64,000 bases of DNA. Origin: Pseudomonas paraglycinae (GTDB lineage Bacteria; Pseudomonadota; Gammaproteobacteria; Pseudomonadales; Pseudomonadaceae). Location: assembly GCF_021601625.1 (NCBI RefSeq), contig NZ_BQHR01000006.1, positions 124,001 through 188,000 on the forward strand, given 5' to 3'. Position 1 is the stretch's first letter. Every line of letters starts with the position of its first letter. The notes under the pieces were generated by a model. The model did no database searches and was not told where the DNA came from. It saw only the letters and a list, made by a program, of their open reading frames with translations. The position numbers and the translations under genes are program-made. Below are positions 40,936-52,077 of this stretch, in pieces.

Positions 40936-42183
40936 TCAAGGGTTGGCGCTGAGGTCGCCGAAGATGCGTTCGATGCGGACCCGGGCGTCGGTCGCCTCGC
41001 TCACCGCCTGGATGTATTGGCTGCGAGCGGCGATCAATGTGCGCTGGGCGTCGAGCACGTCGAGGAAGCCGAACTTGCCCATTTCGAAACCGCGAGTGGC
41101 GCTGTCCACCGCACTTTGCGCGGCGGGCAGAATGGTCCGGTCGAATGCCTGGATTTCGCCGTTGGCGGTCTGCCATTGCGCCAGCGTGGTCTGGATTTCC
41201 GTGCGCAAACGCAGCTCGGTGGCGTTGCGCAGGTCCCGCGCCTGATCGGTACGCCGCGCCGCCGCCAGCACGTTGCCCTGATTGCGGTTGAACAGCGGAA
41301 TCGGCATCGACAGCCCCACCACGTTGACCCGCTCGCGCTCGGCTTCGCTGTATTGGCTGCCGACGCTGACGGTGAGATCGGGAATCCGCTGGGACTTTTC
41401 CAGCCCCAGCGACGCCTCGCGCTGGTCGATCTGCAACCTGGCCAGGCGCAGCTCCGCCGTCTCATTCAAGCGTTCAAGCAAACGGGTGGGCAGCGGTGCG
41501 CTGGGCAGGCTTTGAGTCGCGGTCTGCACCGTAGTCGACGTCGGCAACGGTGCGCCCATGACCTGTGCCAACTGCTGGTACGCATTGGCCTGATCGCGCT
41601 CGGCGCGGCTCAATTCCAGGCGCACTTCCGAAAGCTGCACTTGCGCCCGCGTGCCTTCCACCGGCGACGACTTGCCCGCCTCGATCCGCCCCTGCGCCAC
41701 ACGCACACCGTGCTCGGCGAGCTGCAGCGACTGCCGGGCCAGTTGCAAACGTTGCTGCGCGGTTTGCGCACCGTTGAACGCTTGAAGCACGTCGGCGCGC
41801 AGTGCGTTGCGCTTGCGCTCCAGTTCAATGCCGGCGGCATCCTGCGCACGACTCGCCACATCAATCCGCGCGCCACGCTTGCCGCCCAGCTCGATCGGCT
41901 GGCTGAGCATCACCGTGGTGGTGCGCGATTCACGTCGGGTGTCTTCGGCCTCCCACGACACCTCGGGGTTGGGGATCAGCCCGGCCTGCTTGCGGTCGCC
42001 TTCGGCAATGCCGATTTCCCACTGCGCGGCGGCGAGATCCGGGTTGCCGGCGAAGGCGGTTTGCAGCGCCTGATCCAGCGTCAGGGTCGACGCGCTAGCA
42101 AGGCTGGTACAAGCCAGCAACAAGAGGCCGCTGGCGGTTTTTTTCAGGCGTGATCGCGCCGTCAGTTCAATTAAACCGGGCAA
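40936..42183 (-). CDS. czcC: Heavy-metal efflux outer membrane protein, CzcC type
   Basis: 415 residues, outer membrane efflux (TolC-like) family with two repeats. The signal peptide is visible (LLLLACTSLASAS near residues 20-32). No ATG is available; I place the start at TTG 42183 because GAAGGAAG lies 7 bp upstream. A TTG at 42204 in the same frame lacks a ribosome-binding site. It is the first gene of czcCBA, 49 bp before czcB. The upstream region is shared with czcR and contains the motif at 42261-42276. Confidence 0.85.
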   Translation of the reverse strand: MPGLIELTARSRLKKTASGLLLLACTSLASASTLTLDQALQTAFAGNPDLAAAQWEIGIAEGDRKQAGLIPNPEVSWEAEDTRRESRTTTVMLSQPIELGGKRGARIDVASRAQDAAGIELERKRNALRADVLQAFNGAQTAQQRLQLARQSLQLAEHGVRVAQGRIEAGKSSPVEGTRAQVQLSEVRLELSRAERDQANAYQQLAQVMGAPLPTSTTVQTATQSLPSAPLPTRLLERLNETAELRLARLQIDQREASLGLEKSQRIPDLTVSVGSQYSEAERERVNVVGLSMPIPLFNRNQGNVLAAARRTDQARDLRNATELRLRTEIQTTLAQWQTANGEIQAFDRTILPAAQSAVDSATRGFEMGKFGFLDVLDAQRTLIAARSQYIQAVSEATDARVRIERIFGDLSANP

Positions 42184-42591
42184 TGGAAGGCTTCCTTCAA
42201 TCAAGAATCATTGATGGCGCCACGGTAGGGTTTTGAACTTATCGACAAGGTGACGTGAACATTACAAATCCGTTATCCACGGTTTATCGAAGTTGTTTTG
42301 CTCTAGGATTCGAAGTTCGAATGGCTTTATTGCAATAGATAGAAACAAATGCACGTTAGTTATCTGCCGGACAGCACTTGCCGAAATGAAAGTCGTGAAA
42401 AATGCGCCATTCCACTGCGACAGGCTGTCGCGGACGGCCGATTTAAAGCGCTCAGGCGTTGACTCTGTAGCCACTACAGCCTTTACCGTGCCCGCCACTC
42501 AGTTTCAAAGTCCGTCAGGAAGCCCCTGCAAAAACTGCAACTTCCAGACTCACTTACTTAAATACCCATTCATTAAAAGTGGTGAAACATC
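42184..42591. other. Divergent czcC/czcR regulatory region
   Basis: 408 bp with no credible gene and lower GC than the flanks. Besides the motif at 42261-42276, it has two perfect inverted repeats: ATTCGAA-G-TTCGAAT at 42308-42322 and GCGACA-GGC-TGTCGC at 42417-42431. Either could be a second operator. Nothing convincing as a -10/-35 pair was found for czcR. Confidence 0.5.
42261..42276 (-). promoter_or_regulatory. Putative CzcR-type binding site upstream of czcC
   Basis: ATTACAAATCCGTTAT, about 78-93 bp upstream of the czcC start. It is nearly identical to 36463-36478 in front of the DUF2790 genes. Both are preceded by a GTGACG within about 20 bp. Confidence 0.55.
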
Positions 42592-43266
42592 ATGCGAATC
42601 CTTGTCGTCGAGGACGAGCTTAAAGCTGCCGAATACTTGCATCAGGGCCTGACCGAAAGTGGTTATATCGTTGATCACGCCGTCAATGGCGCGGATGGTT
42701 TGCACCTGGCGCAACAACAGGTTTATGACCTGATCATTCTCGATGTGAACCTGCCGGAACTCGACGGCTGGAGCGTGCTGGAACAACTGCGTCGCACCCA
42801 CTCCACCCGGGTGATGATGCTCACCGCACGCGGGCGGCTGGCGGACAAGATCCGCGGTCTGGATCTGGGCGCCGATGATTATCTGGTCAAGCCGTTCGAG
42901 TTTCCGGAACTGCTGGCGCGGGTACGCACGTTGATGCGCCGTAGCGAAAACATCCCGGTGCCGCAGGTGCTCAAGGTCGCCGATCTGGAACTCGATCCGG
43001 GCCGTCACCGGGCGTTTCGAGGCACGCAGCGCATCGACCTGACCACCAAGGAGTTCGCCCTGCTGCACCTGCTGATGCGCCAGTCCGGCGAAGTGCTGAC
43101 CCGCACCCAGATCATCTCGCTGGTGTGGGACATGAATTTCGACTGCGACACCAACGTGGTCGAAGTTTCGATCCGCCGCCTGCGGGCGAAAATCGACGAC
43201 CCGTTCGACAGCAAACTGATCCACACCCTGCGCGGCGTCGGCTATGTGCTGGAGGCCCGGGAATGA
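42592..43266 (+). CDS. czcR: Heavy-metal response regulator, CzcR type (OmpR family)
   Basis: 224 residues. Receiver domain with acidic pocket VVEDE, phospho-acceptor Asp in [14 protein letters not shown] (near 51), Thr in MLTARGR and Lys in YLVKPFEF. A winged-helix DNA-binding domain covers about 125-222 ([34 protein letters not shown]). The sequence is very close to what I recall of P. aeruginosa CzcR. It is divergent from czcCBA and overlaps czcS by 4 bp. It probably activates czcCBA when Zn, Cd or Co is sensed. Confidence 0.9.
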   Translation: MRILVVEDELKAAEYLHQGLTESGYIVDHAVNGADGLHLAQQQVYDLIILDVNLPELDGWSVLEQLRRTHSTRVMMLTARGRLADKIRGLDLGADDYLVKPFEFPELLARVRTLMRRSENIPVPQVLKVADLELDPGRHRAFRGTQRIDLTTKEFALLHLLMRQSGEVLTRTQIISLVWDMNFDCDTNVVEVSIRRLRAKIDDPFDSKLIHTLRGVGYVLEARE

Positions 43267-44672
43267 AGCCGGCCAGCCTGTCGCTGCGGCTGGGTCTGAC
43301 GGTCAGCATTCTGGGTGCATTGCTGGTGGTGTTCCTGGCCATCCTCGCGTATTTCGCCCTGACCCATGAGCTGAACGCGCTATCGCGCGACAGCCTGGAA
43401 AAGAAGATGGAACAGGTCGAGCACAGCTTGACGCTGTACGCCGACACCGGTGAGATCAGCGCCAAGCCACACATTCTGCTCGATCAGGTCATGGGGCATG
43501 ACAACCTGACCCTGACCATTTACGACCTGAACAACCTGCGCACCCCGCTGCTCAAGTCCGGCTCGGGCCTGACCGATCCACGGATTGAACTGAAGGCAGT
43601 TCGGGCGACCACCGATCAGTTGACCCACACCGACAGCGCCGATGCTGAAGGCGCGAAGTTTCTCACCGTCTCCAAGCTGATTCGCCTCAAGGACGGCAGC
43701 AACGTACCGGTGCTGCTGTCGATGGATAACGCCCACGATCAGGCTCTGCTCAGCGCCTACCTGCGCTCGACGCTGATGGCCTTGCCGTTGCTGCTGGTGT
43801 TCATCGGCCTGACCGCATGGGGCGCCGTGCAGCGAGGGCTGGCCCCGCTTCGGGAGTTTCGCAAAGTGGCGGCACGAGTGACGACGCAGGATCTCGATCA
43901 CCGGTTGTCGGTGCTGAACATGCCCCAGGAACTCAGCGAACTGGCGCAGGGCATCAACGTCATGCTCGATCGACTGGACAGCGGCGTGCAGCAGTTGTCG
44001 CAGTTCTCCGATGACCTGGCCCACGAACTGCGCACGCCGATCAACAACCTGATGGGCAAGGCCCAAGTGACGCTGTCGCGAGAGCGCTCGGTCGAGGAAT
44101 ACACCAACGTTCTGGTGTCCTGCACCGAAGAGCTGGAGCGGGTCGCGCGGATTGTTTCGGACATGCTGTTCCTGGCCCAGGCGAGCCAGCCTGCGGCACA
44201 CACCTCGTTCGAGCCGATTGCGCTGGAGGAAGAGGCGTTCAAAGTGGCCGATCTGTTTTCTCTGACGGCACAGGACAAACAGATCGATCTGAAGGTCATC
44301 GGCAGCGCTCAGGTATCGGGCGACCGGCTGATGATTCAGCGAGCGATTTCCAATCTGCTGTCCAATGCCCTGCGCCACTGCCCGTCCGGCAAGACCGTTT
44401 CGCTGTTCATCGAAAAGGCGCCGAACGAGGTGTCGCTGCGGGTGAGCAATCCCGGCACAGGCATCGAAGCGCAGCACCTGCCGTATCTGTTCGACCGTTT
44501 TTACCGGGTCGACAGCAGTCGCACCCGTTCACAGGGCAGTACCGGGCTGGGGCTGGCCATCGTGCATTCGATCATGACCTTGCATCAGGGCTCCGCGCAG
44601 GTTCAAAGCCGTCCGGGGGCGATGACGGTGTTCAGTCTGGTGTTTCCTGTGATGCACCGGGAACGGCACTGA
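43263..44672 (+). CDS. czcS: Heavy-metal sensor histidine kinase, CzcS type
   Basis: 469 residues. Membrane helices at about 13-36 and 165-187 flank a periplasmic sensor of about 130 residues; then HAMP, HisKA with the phosphorylated His in [13 protein letters not shown], and HATPase with the N box (NLLSNALRH) and [12 protein letters not shown] box. This matches the CusS/CzcS-type heavy-metal sensor family. It is translationally coupled to czcR (ATGA). The metal specificity is inferred from the neighbouring CzcA. Confidence 0.9.
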   Translation: MKPASLSLRLGLTVSILGALLVVFLAILAYFALTHELNALSRDSLEKKMEQVEHSLTLYADTGEISAKPHILLDQVMGHDNLTLTIYDLNNLRTPLLKSGSGLTDPRIELKAVRATTDQLTHTDSADAEGAKFLTVSKLIRLKDGSNVPVLLSMDNAHDQALLSAYLRSTLMALPLLLVFIGLTAWGAVQRGLAPLREFRKVAARVTTQDLDHRLSVLNMPQELSELAQGINVMLDRLDSGVQQLSQFSDDLAHELRTPINNLMGKAQVTLSRERSVEEYTNVLVSCTEELERVARIVSDMLFLAQASQPAAHTSFEPIALEEEAFKVADLFSLTAQDKQIDLKVIGSAQVSGDRLMIQRAISNLLSNALRHCPSGKTVSLFIEKAPNEVSLRVSNPGTGIEAQHLPYLFDRFYRVDSSRTRSQGSTGLGLAIVHSIMTLHQGSAQVQSRPGAMTVFSLVFPVMHRERH

Positions 44673-45044
44673 ACCGTCAAGCCGATTTGTGCGGTGTTTT
44701 CTCAAACCTCATGGGAAAAATCACCGCACAAGTGCTGCATCCATCTCCGTAAATCCTTCAGTACGAATTTGCGTCGTCCCCGCGCTGAAACGTCCGACAG
44801 CGGCACACGACAGAACGCCTCAAACCGCTGACTCCTTTCGCATGGTTCGCCCGTTGCCACGCAGTGCTGCCCCCCAGAAACACATCCGCCCGGCGTCAAT
44901 TCACGTTTTATCAGTACGTATTTCGACACCGCTGAAACCCGCGGCTGGAAACGTCCGGACATTTTTGACCCCGCCCTCACCGCCCTTTTAGATTCGGTTC
45001 GTGCTTGCAACAGCACTCCCAAACAACAACCAAGGAGCAACATC
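44673..45044. other. Intergenic region upstream of the YcaO cluster
   Basis: 372 bp, less GC-rich than its surroundings, holding the czcS terminator-like repeat and presumably the cluster promoter. Two related GAAACGTCCG-type stretches occur (about 44786 and 44949). The ribosome-binding site AAGGAG is at 45032-45037. I see no clear -10/-35 pair. Confidence 0.45.
44687..44731. terminator. Terminator-like inverted repeat after czcS
   Basis: TTGTGCGGTG and CACCGCACAA form a perfect 10-bp stem; the loop begins with TTTT and ends with AAAA, which may extend the pairing. It is 14 bp after the czcS stop. Confidence 0.5.
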
Positions 45045-45173
45045 ATGGGCTACATGGGCAGCTTGAACGCAAACCCTATCGATGAACTGGAAGAGCAGGA
45101 AGCACCCTCGCCAGAGCAGATCGAAGCGCTGCAACTGACCGAGGAAGAACAGGCGGAACTCAACGCCGAGTGA
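45045..45173 (+). CDS. Short acidic peptide, candidate RiPP precursor
   Basis: 42 residues, MGYMGSLNANPIDELEE followed by an acidic helix-prone part ending in AELNAE. There are 12 Asp/Glu, no Lys, Arg, His, Trp or Cys, and only two Ser and one Thr. A strong AAGGAG lies 7 bp before the ATG. A YcaO-domain gene follows after 50 bp. A short peptide directly before a YcaO gene is the usual layout of a RiPP precursor. Absence of Cys argues against a normal azole product. The N-terminal Gly/Tyr/Met segment could be the core, with an acidic C-terminal follower, or the peptide could be a scaffold. Its sequence family is not one I recognise. Confidence 0.75.
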   Translation: MGYMGSLNANPIDELEEQEAPSPEQIEALQLTEEEQAELNAE

Positions 45174-45178
45174 CAGAA

Positions 45179-45205
45179 CCCGCGGGGGCCCTGCGCCCTC
45201 GCGGG
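45179..45205 (+). other. Hairpin between precursor gene and ycaO gene
   Basis: CCCGCGGGGGC-CCTGC-GCCCTCGCGGG, an 11-bp stem with one G-U pair, followed by CTTTC. It starts 6 bp after the peptide stop codon and ends before the YcaO ribosome-binding site. It may be an attenuator or stabiliser giving more peptide than enzyme. Confidence 0.6.
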
Positions 45206-45223
45206 CTTTCCAGGAAGGGAATC

Positions 45224-46447
45224 ATGGACAAGACAACGTTGGCCGAGCGTGAGCTCACGGCCGCTCAGGCAGAACGGCGTATCCACACCGAACTTTCACG
45301 CCTGGGCCTCACACCACACACCCGCACCCTCGGCAGCAAAGTGGTTGCCGTTCAGGCCAGTCTGCATGGCAGCGACAACCGTCATGCCCGTGGCTCCGGC
45401 AAGGGCTATGCGAATCAGGCGCACCTGGGCGCGCTCTATGAAGCGCTCGAGCACTATTGGACGGATGAGCTCTGTACCTACGATGTTCACCACGAGACGG
45501 AAGGCTATTTCAAAGACACGCCGGTGTTTGCCGATGACTCGCTTCTGCACAGGCTCACTTGCCAGCAAAACGTGCGCATCACCTGCCGGACCTATGTCTG
45601 TCCGCCGTGGCATGACCGTTTTTCCTATCCGGTGGCGCTGACCTCGCCGAACGGTTCACGTTTGCCCTCGTCACCGGATATGGCGGACTACCGCGCCGTG
45701 CAGCGCTACGCCAGCAACAGCGGCACCGCGATTGGCGCCACTTACAACGAAGCGATGCTGCACGCCGCCAACGAATGCATCGAGCGCGACGCCGTGTCGT
45801 TGTTTTTGCTCAACCATTTTTACTACGAAAATCATCCACCACTGCGGCGGGTGGCGCGTCTCACTGAAAGCGACGAACTCGGTCGTCTGTGGGCCGATGC
45901 CGAACAGGAGATCGACGGCGAAATCGTGCTGGTGGATATCAGCACCGAGTTCACGACCCGGACTTTTCTGGCCCTCACCACGAAGCCGGGCGCTCACCCA
46001 CAGGTATTCGGCAGTGGCAGCTCCCTCGACCCGCGCCACGCGGCGTGGCGGGCGCTCACTGAACTGGTGCAATTGCAACTCAGCGCCGCCGAACCCGAAT
46101 ACCGACAGACGCTGAACAACGCGCTGCGCAATCTGCAGCCCTTCCCGCGCCTGCTGCGCTGTGCGCAGTTCGATCCGCAGACGCTCCTGCATCGCTGCGT
46201 TCAACACGAAATCAGACTGCCGGATTCCGCTAAATACCTGTCGGTGGAAAACCAACTGTACTTGCTGACTCAAGACCTGCGGATTCATGGCCGTACGCTG
46301 GGGGCCGCCATCCTGCAGCGAACCGAGCTCGGCACCACCCTGCTCAACGTGGTGATCCCCGGACTGGAACGCTTCTTCGTGGTCTCCAGCGGCAACGTCG
46401 TCATTCCGCAAGCCCGAGGCCGTACGCTGGAGAGGCCAGCCGTATGA
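45224..46447 (+). CDS. YcaO-domain protein, candidate backbone-modifying enzyme
   Basis: 407 residues covering one YcaO domain. ATP/Mg-binding motifs are visible: GALYEALEHYW (near 75; the usual ExxER has His for Arg), NEAMLHAANECIERDAVSLF (near 175-195) and AWRALTELVQLQL (near 280). A PGLERF motif is near 379. YcaO enzymes phosphorylate a peptide amide to form azolines, thioamides or amidines. No E1-like partner or TfuA is adjacent, and the C-terminus (RGRTLERPAV) lacks the PxPxP of azoline cyclodehydratases. The ATG at 45224 has AGGAAGGG upstream; a GTG at 45170 overlaps the peptide stop but has no such site. It overlaps the methyltransferase gene (ATGA). Confidence 0.88.
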   Translation: MDKTTLAERELTAAQAERRIHTELSRLGLTPHTRTLGSKVVAVQASLHGSDNRHARGSGKGYANQAHLGALYEALEHYWTDELCTYDVHHETEGYFKDTPVFADDSLLHRLTCQQNVRITCRTYVCPPWHDRFSYPVALTSPNGSRLPSSPDMADYRAVQRYASNSGTAIGATYNEAMLHAANECIERDAVSLFLLNHFYYENHPPLRRVARLTESDELGRLWADAEQEIDGEIVLVDISTEFTTRTFLALTTKPGAHPQVFGSGSSLDPRHAAWRALTELVQLQLSAAEPEYRQTLNNALRNLQPFPRLLRCAQFDPQTLLHRCVQHEIRLPDSAKYLSVENQLYLLTQDLRIHGRTLGAAILQRTELGTTLLNVVIPGLERFFVVSSGNVVIPQARGRTLERPAV

Positions 46448-47394
46448 ACCGACTCGATCGCACCCGGGAACTGACACTGGCCCGTTCGATGCGCCTTTAC
46501 CTCAACGAGAACGGCACGGTTGGCCACTACCTCGAACCACGAGGCAGCGGACTGCACCACGTTTTTTTCCTGCGGGTGAACGATGAGCTCTGGGTCGGCC
46601 GCAAGCTCCTGCAACGTGGCCGGCATTTTCAGTGGCAGGCTAGCAGCGCGCTTAAACCCGACATGTTGTTTGGCCCGCACCTCCACTCATTGTGGGGTGA
46701 TGACGGGTTGTCGATCGGCTATCGGACGGTCTCCCCCGCAGACAAAGCGCATTTCTTCGAGCACGCCTTGCATCAGGCTGACAGCGAGGTCCTGTTTCCC
46801 TTTCCGCTGCTGGATGAGGCGGGCCGGGAAGCGGTCTGCCCGGCAGACTTCTGGCAATACAACGAATCACTGGCCGAACGGCTGAACACTGACGAACACC
46901 ACTTGCGCGAATACTGCGCCGGGCTGCTCCAGGCCATCACTGAAAAAGGCGCGCTGATTTACGACCCGGCCTGTTCGACCGGCGCGTTCATCGCCCACCT
47001 CGCCCGCGCCCTGCCCGACTGTCTGTGCCTGGGCAGCGACCGTTCGGCCTCGATGATCGAACACGCCAGGCGCTGGCACAGCGGAACATCCATCGAATTC
47101 GACGTGCTGGAGGCGAGTGAAGCTTTCGATTCCGGGATTCGCTGCGATGTCTTGGTCCTGCGGTTCCTCAACGCCGAAGTCTTGACCCGACGGGATGCCC
47201 AGGCCGCATTCGAATCGCTGATCCGCTGCGTCAAGCCCGGCGGCACGATCCTTGTTTTCGGGCACACCCCGGTGTTGATTTCGGTCACCTGGCTCGCCTC
47301 CCTCCACCACCTGAAACTTGAATCCAGCGTCGCGGCACGGCCCGGGCAGGTCGAGCTGTTCCAGTTCTATCGTCTGACGGTTCCGGCGCCATGA
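46444..47394 (+). CDS. SAM-dependent methyltransferase-like protein with an unknown N-terminal domain
   Basis: 316 residues. The C-terminal half (about 150-316) has a class I methyltransferase fold: motif I LIYDPACSTGAFIAHLA, an acidic strand end GSDRSASMIEHARR, and GGTILVFGHTP as a later strand. The first about 145 residues (LYLNENGTVGHYLEPRGSG, LHSLWGDDGLSIGYRTVSP) are not recognised; they could bind the peptide substrate. Start and stop both overlap neighbours by ATGA, showing coupled translation in the YcaO cluster. It probably methylates the peptide or a product of it; this is inference. Confidence 0.75.
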   Translation: MNRLDRTRELTLARSMRLYLNENGTVGHYLEPRGSGLHHVFFLRVNDELWVGRKLLQRGRHFQWQASSALKPDMLFGPHLHSLWGDDGLSIGYRTVSPADKAHFFEHALHQADSEVLFPFPLLDEAGREAVCPADFWQYNESLAERLNTDEHHLREYCAGLLQAITEKGALIYDPACSTGAFIAHLARALPDCLCLGSDRSASMIEHARRWHSGTSIEFDVLEASEAFDSGIRCDVLVLRFLNAEVLTRRDAQAAFESLIRCVKPGGTILVFGHTPVLISVTWLASLHHLKLESSVAARPGQVELFQFYRLTVPAP

Positions 47395-48269
47395 GTTTTT
47401 CCCTGCACAGCCGAGGTTATTACCCGACCGGCGACGGCCATCAACTCTATTGGGAACGGCATGGTGTTCCGGGACACGAACCGGTGTTTTTTATCCATGG
47501 TGGTCCCGGCGGGCGTATCAGCCGCCACCATTTGCAGTTCTTCGACACGGGCCGGTTCGACATCATCCTGTTTGATCAACGAGGTTGCGGACGCTCGACG
47601 CCCTACGGCGAACTTCGGGATAACACTACCGGGCAGTGTGTCGAAGACATCGATGCCCTGCGCCAGCATTTCGGCTTCGAAAAAATCAGCGTGCTGGGGG
47701 TGTCATGGGGTAGCTGGCTGGCGATCCAGTACCAACAGCGCTATCCGCAGCACCTGCTGAAAACCACGCTGGTCTCGGTATTCGTGCCGTTTGCCGACAA
47801 TGTCCGGGCCTACGATCAGGCGCTCAATGACGGGCTGGCGCAATCGCCTCAAGCGTCGTCAGGCCATCGCGCGAAGGACATCTACCGGATCCTTGGCGAA
47901 GGCTGTCCATCGCAGCAAAACCGCGCCGCCATCGAATGGTTGAACGCTGTTCTACGTCGCACAGGGCAGACGATTTGCCCCGACACATTGGAGCGCTTCG
48001 TCGATCAGGAAGCCGTGCTCGCGATTCGTCTGGAACTGCATTACCACCTGCAGAACTACTGCTTCACGCCAAAGGATGAAGACCTGACCCTCGATGACAA
48101 CACCCTGCTGATCCAGGGCATCCGCGATACCCATGGCATGGCCAGCGTGCGCTGGCTCAGGCAACGCATGAACATCCATTGCCGGCTGCTGCACGCCGGG
48201 CACAACGCCTTTGAAAACGCCCTCCTTAAAGCGGTGCGCCGAGCGGTGAAACGTGAAATCGAGGGCTAA
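47391..48269 (+). CDS. Alpha/beta hydrolase of the prolyl iminopeptidase (S33) type
   Basis: 292 residues. HGGPGGRISRHH is the oxyanion-hole motif of proline iminopeptidases, DQRGCGRSTP the family hallmark, and GVSWGSWLA carries the nucleophilic Ser (near 106). The Asp is likely in GIRDTHG and the His in LLHAGHNAF. It is somewhat shorter than typical enzymes (about 310-320). As the last gene of the YcaO cluster it could cleave the modified peptide, which has Pro at 11, 21 and 23, or act as a hydrolase or epimerase as related proteins do in other pathways. There is no signal peptide, so it acts in the cytoplasm. Confidence 0.8.
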   Translation: MSFSLHSRGYYPTGDGHQLYWERHGVPGHEPVFFIHGGPGGRISRHHLQFFDTGRFDIILFDQRGCGRSTPYGELRDNTTGQCVEDIDALRQHFGFEKISVLGVSWGSWLAIQYQQRYPQHLLKTTLVSVFVPFADNVRAYDQALNDGLAQSPQASSGHRAKDIYRILGEGCPSQQNRAAIEWLNAVLRRTGQTICPDTLERFVDQEAVLAIRLELHYHLQNYCFTPKDEDLTLDDNTLLIQGIRDTHGMASVRWLRQRMNIHCRLLHAGHNAFENALLKAVRRAVKREIEG

Positions 48270-48295
48270 AAAAAACGGCACCCGAAGGTGCCGTT
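48268..48295. terminator. Bidirectional terminator between the YcaO cluster and glpV
   Basis: AACGGCACC-CGAA-GGTGCCGTT, a perfect 9-bp stem. On the minus strand it is followed by eight T, so it is strongest for the glpSTPQUV transcript. Confidence 0.85.
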
Positions 48296-48312
48296 CCGTC
48301 CCGCAAAAGCGC

Positions 48313-50055
<1,743 letters not shown>

Positions 50056-50102
50056 AGAGACCTCCTGTTAGGTTTTCGGAGCAAGATTGCCGAGCGATTC
50101 GA

Positions 50103-50375
50103 CTAGCCCCAACGCATCACAGCCAACAGCCACACCAGGGACAACGCGGACGCTACCCAGATGCTCCAGTCGGTCACGCCGATTACCAGCAGATGCAGGT
50201 AGGCGCTGCCGAGAAGACCGATGAACAAGCGATCGCCACGGGTGGTGGCAATCGGCAGAAACCCTCGCCGCAAGATGCTCGGCGAGCGCAATTCCCAGGT
50301 GGTCATGCCCACCAGGATCAACCCGATCACGATGAAAAACGCCGCCGTCGGGACGGTCCAGCTCATCCATTCCAT
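50103..50375 (-). CDS. glpU: DUF2160 small membrane protein, GlpU type
   Basis: 90 residues, MEWMSWTVPTAAFFIVIGLI to VMRWG, with three hydrophobic helices (about 7-27, 52-72 and 73-88) and RGFLPIATTRGDRLFIGLLG between. DUF2160 proteins occur only in this type of transporter operon; the role is unknown. Start codons at 50378 and 50375 are both possible, with GAGGA upstream. It lies 10 bp after glpQ. Confidence 0.82.
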   Translation of the reverse strand: MEWMSWTVPTAAFFIVIGLILVGMTTWELRSPSILRRGFLPIATTRGDRLFIGLLGSAYLHLLVIGVTDWSIWVASALSLVWLLAVMRWG

Positions 50376-50385
50376 CATCAGTTCC

Positions 50386-51201
<816 letters not shown>

Positions 51202-51210
51202 GGCCGGGCC

Positions 51211-52073
<863 letters not shown>

Positions 52074-52077
<4 letters not shown>

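Noticed and set aside
42293-42652. 119-codon plus-strand frame upstream of czcR
   Set aside because: It runs into czcR in another frame, has no ribosome-binding site, and covers the divergent control region.
44689-44991. 100-codon frame between czcS and the YcaO cluster
   Set aside because: No ribosome-binding site or domain pattern; it starts inside a terminator-like repeat.
45170-45223. GTG start that would extend the YcaO protein by 18 residues
   Set aside because: The extension is translated from the hairpin region and lacks a ribosome-binding site; ATG 45224 has AGGAAGGG.
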